A DNA stretch of 64,000 nt from an uncultured Draconibacterium sp. (GTDB lineage Bacteria > Bacteroidota > Bacteroidia > Bacteroidales > Prolixibacteraceae), in assembly GCF_963677575.1 (NCBI RefSeq), contig NZ_OY782038.1, forward strand, positions 2,979,501 through 3,043,500, given 5' to 3'. The notes under the pieces were generated by a model that saw only the letters and a program-made list of their open reading frames with translations, searched no databases and was not told the DNA's origin. Both the position numbers and the translations under genes were made by a program. Every line of letters begins with the position of its first letter. Position 1 is the first letter of the stretch. Below, one piece after another: positions 63,918 to 64,000 of this stretch.

Positions 63918-64000
63918 GAAATTAAAAAAGAAATAAAAATTCCGATCGTTGGTTTCGGAATCCAGTATCAAGAATCCAATATCCAGAATTAATAACAAGA

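Noticed and set aside
1..64000. tRNA, rRNA, tmRNA and RNase P RNA genes
   Set aside because: I looked in the intergenic regions for T-loop and conserved core motifs and found none; a covariance search would be decisive.

Overview
The window reads as a chromosomal segment of a Bacteroidota bacterium, most probably from the Marinilabiliales/Prolixibacteraceae side of the phylum (inference from gene content and protein style, not from a search). Supporting signs are: type IX secretion/gliding genes (a PorW/SprE-like lipoprotein cut by the left edge, and gldH); the holB-ricT-gldH and ileS-dksA-like-lspA gene orders; the three-subunit succinate dehydrogenase/fumarate reductase with one b-type anchor; many exported lipoproteins with a Cys lipobox; weak or absent Shine-Dalgarno sequences; and repeated promoter motifs of the Bacteroidota type (TTTG, about 20 bp, TAnnTTTG). 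No rRNA, tRNA, CRISPR array, phage or intact insertion sequence was found. Layout. 1-6.3 kb is a minus-strand block: PorW/SprE-like, Mrp ATPase, alkyltransferase-like protein, TrmB, GldH, RicT, HolB. 7-12.4 kb is plus: Pgk, a small DUF2892 protein, a GH2 beta-mannosidase lipoprotein and a small secreted protein. 12.4-17.2 kb: kbl (minus), a four-helix-bundle gene broken by an in-frame amber codon, gltX and a DUF4143 ATPase behind a palindromic operator. 17.2-26 kb is the most unusual part: a five-gene minus-strand operon (tetraheme cytochrome fused to a formylglycine-generating-enzyme-like domain, Tat-exported Gfo/Idh/MocA oxidoreductase, GT2 glycosyltransferase, GT-C-like membrane protein with TPRs, small tail-anchored protein) divergent from an 836-residue membrane-spanning regulator with a periplasmic LamG-containing sensor and a cytoplasmic SARP-like DNA-binding domain. 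Between them lies an array of TCTTAA direct repeats spaced 11 bp, the spacing expected for SARP/OmpR-type binding. 26-37 kb is housekeeping: tryptophanase, a beta-phosphoglucomutase-like HAD enzyme, a folate cluster (folM-like, folB, folK), ribE, cysS, then ileS-dksA-like-lspA. 37.1-38.2 kb is a gene desert with a degenerate array of eight 20-bp repeats, a dispersed 131-bp repeat and a strongly folding region that may be a structured RNA. 38.2-42.5 kb holds scattered single genes (CBM48/isoamylase early-set protein, BtpA family, DUF1080 lipoprotein, CPBP protease, an unknown). 43.2-47.1 kb is sdhCAB interrupted by a four-helix-bundle gene; 47.4-53.0 kb is a TamB/TamA-like envelope pair; then come a GntP permease, an ElaA-like acetyltransferase, two tandem secreted paralogues, a zinc-ribbon protein, an exported PrxQ-type peroxiredoxin, mfd, and two tandem FN3-like lipoproteins with duplicated terminators. 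How the genes fit together: much of the window is core metabolism and information processing. The 17.2-26 kb locus looks like a self-contained envelope system. I infer that the membrane regulator senses something outside the inner membrane (perhaps glycan-like, from the LamG fold) and activates the divergent operon through the 11-bp repeats; the operon couples a quinol-type multiheme cytochrome to an FGE-like domain, an exported oxidoreductase and a polyprenyl-glycan pathway. Its actual biochemical function is not deducible from sequence alone. Short hairpin repeats occur in several intergenic gaps as two-copy families.
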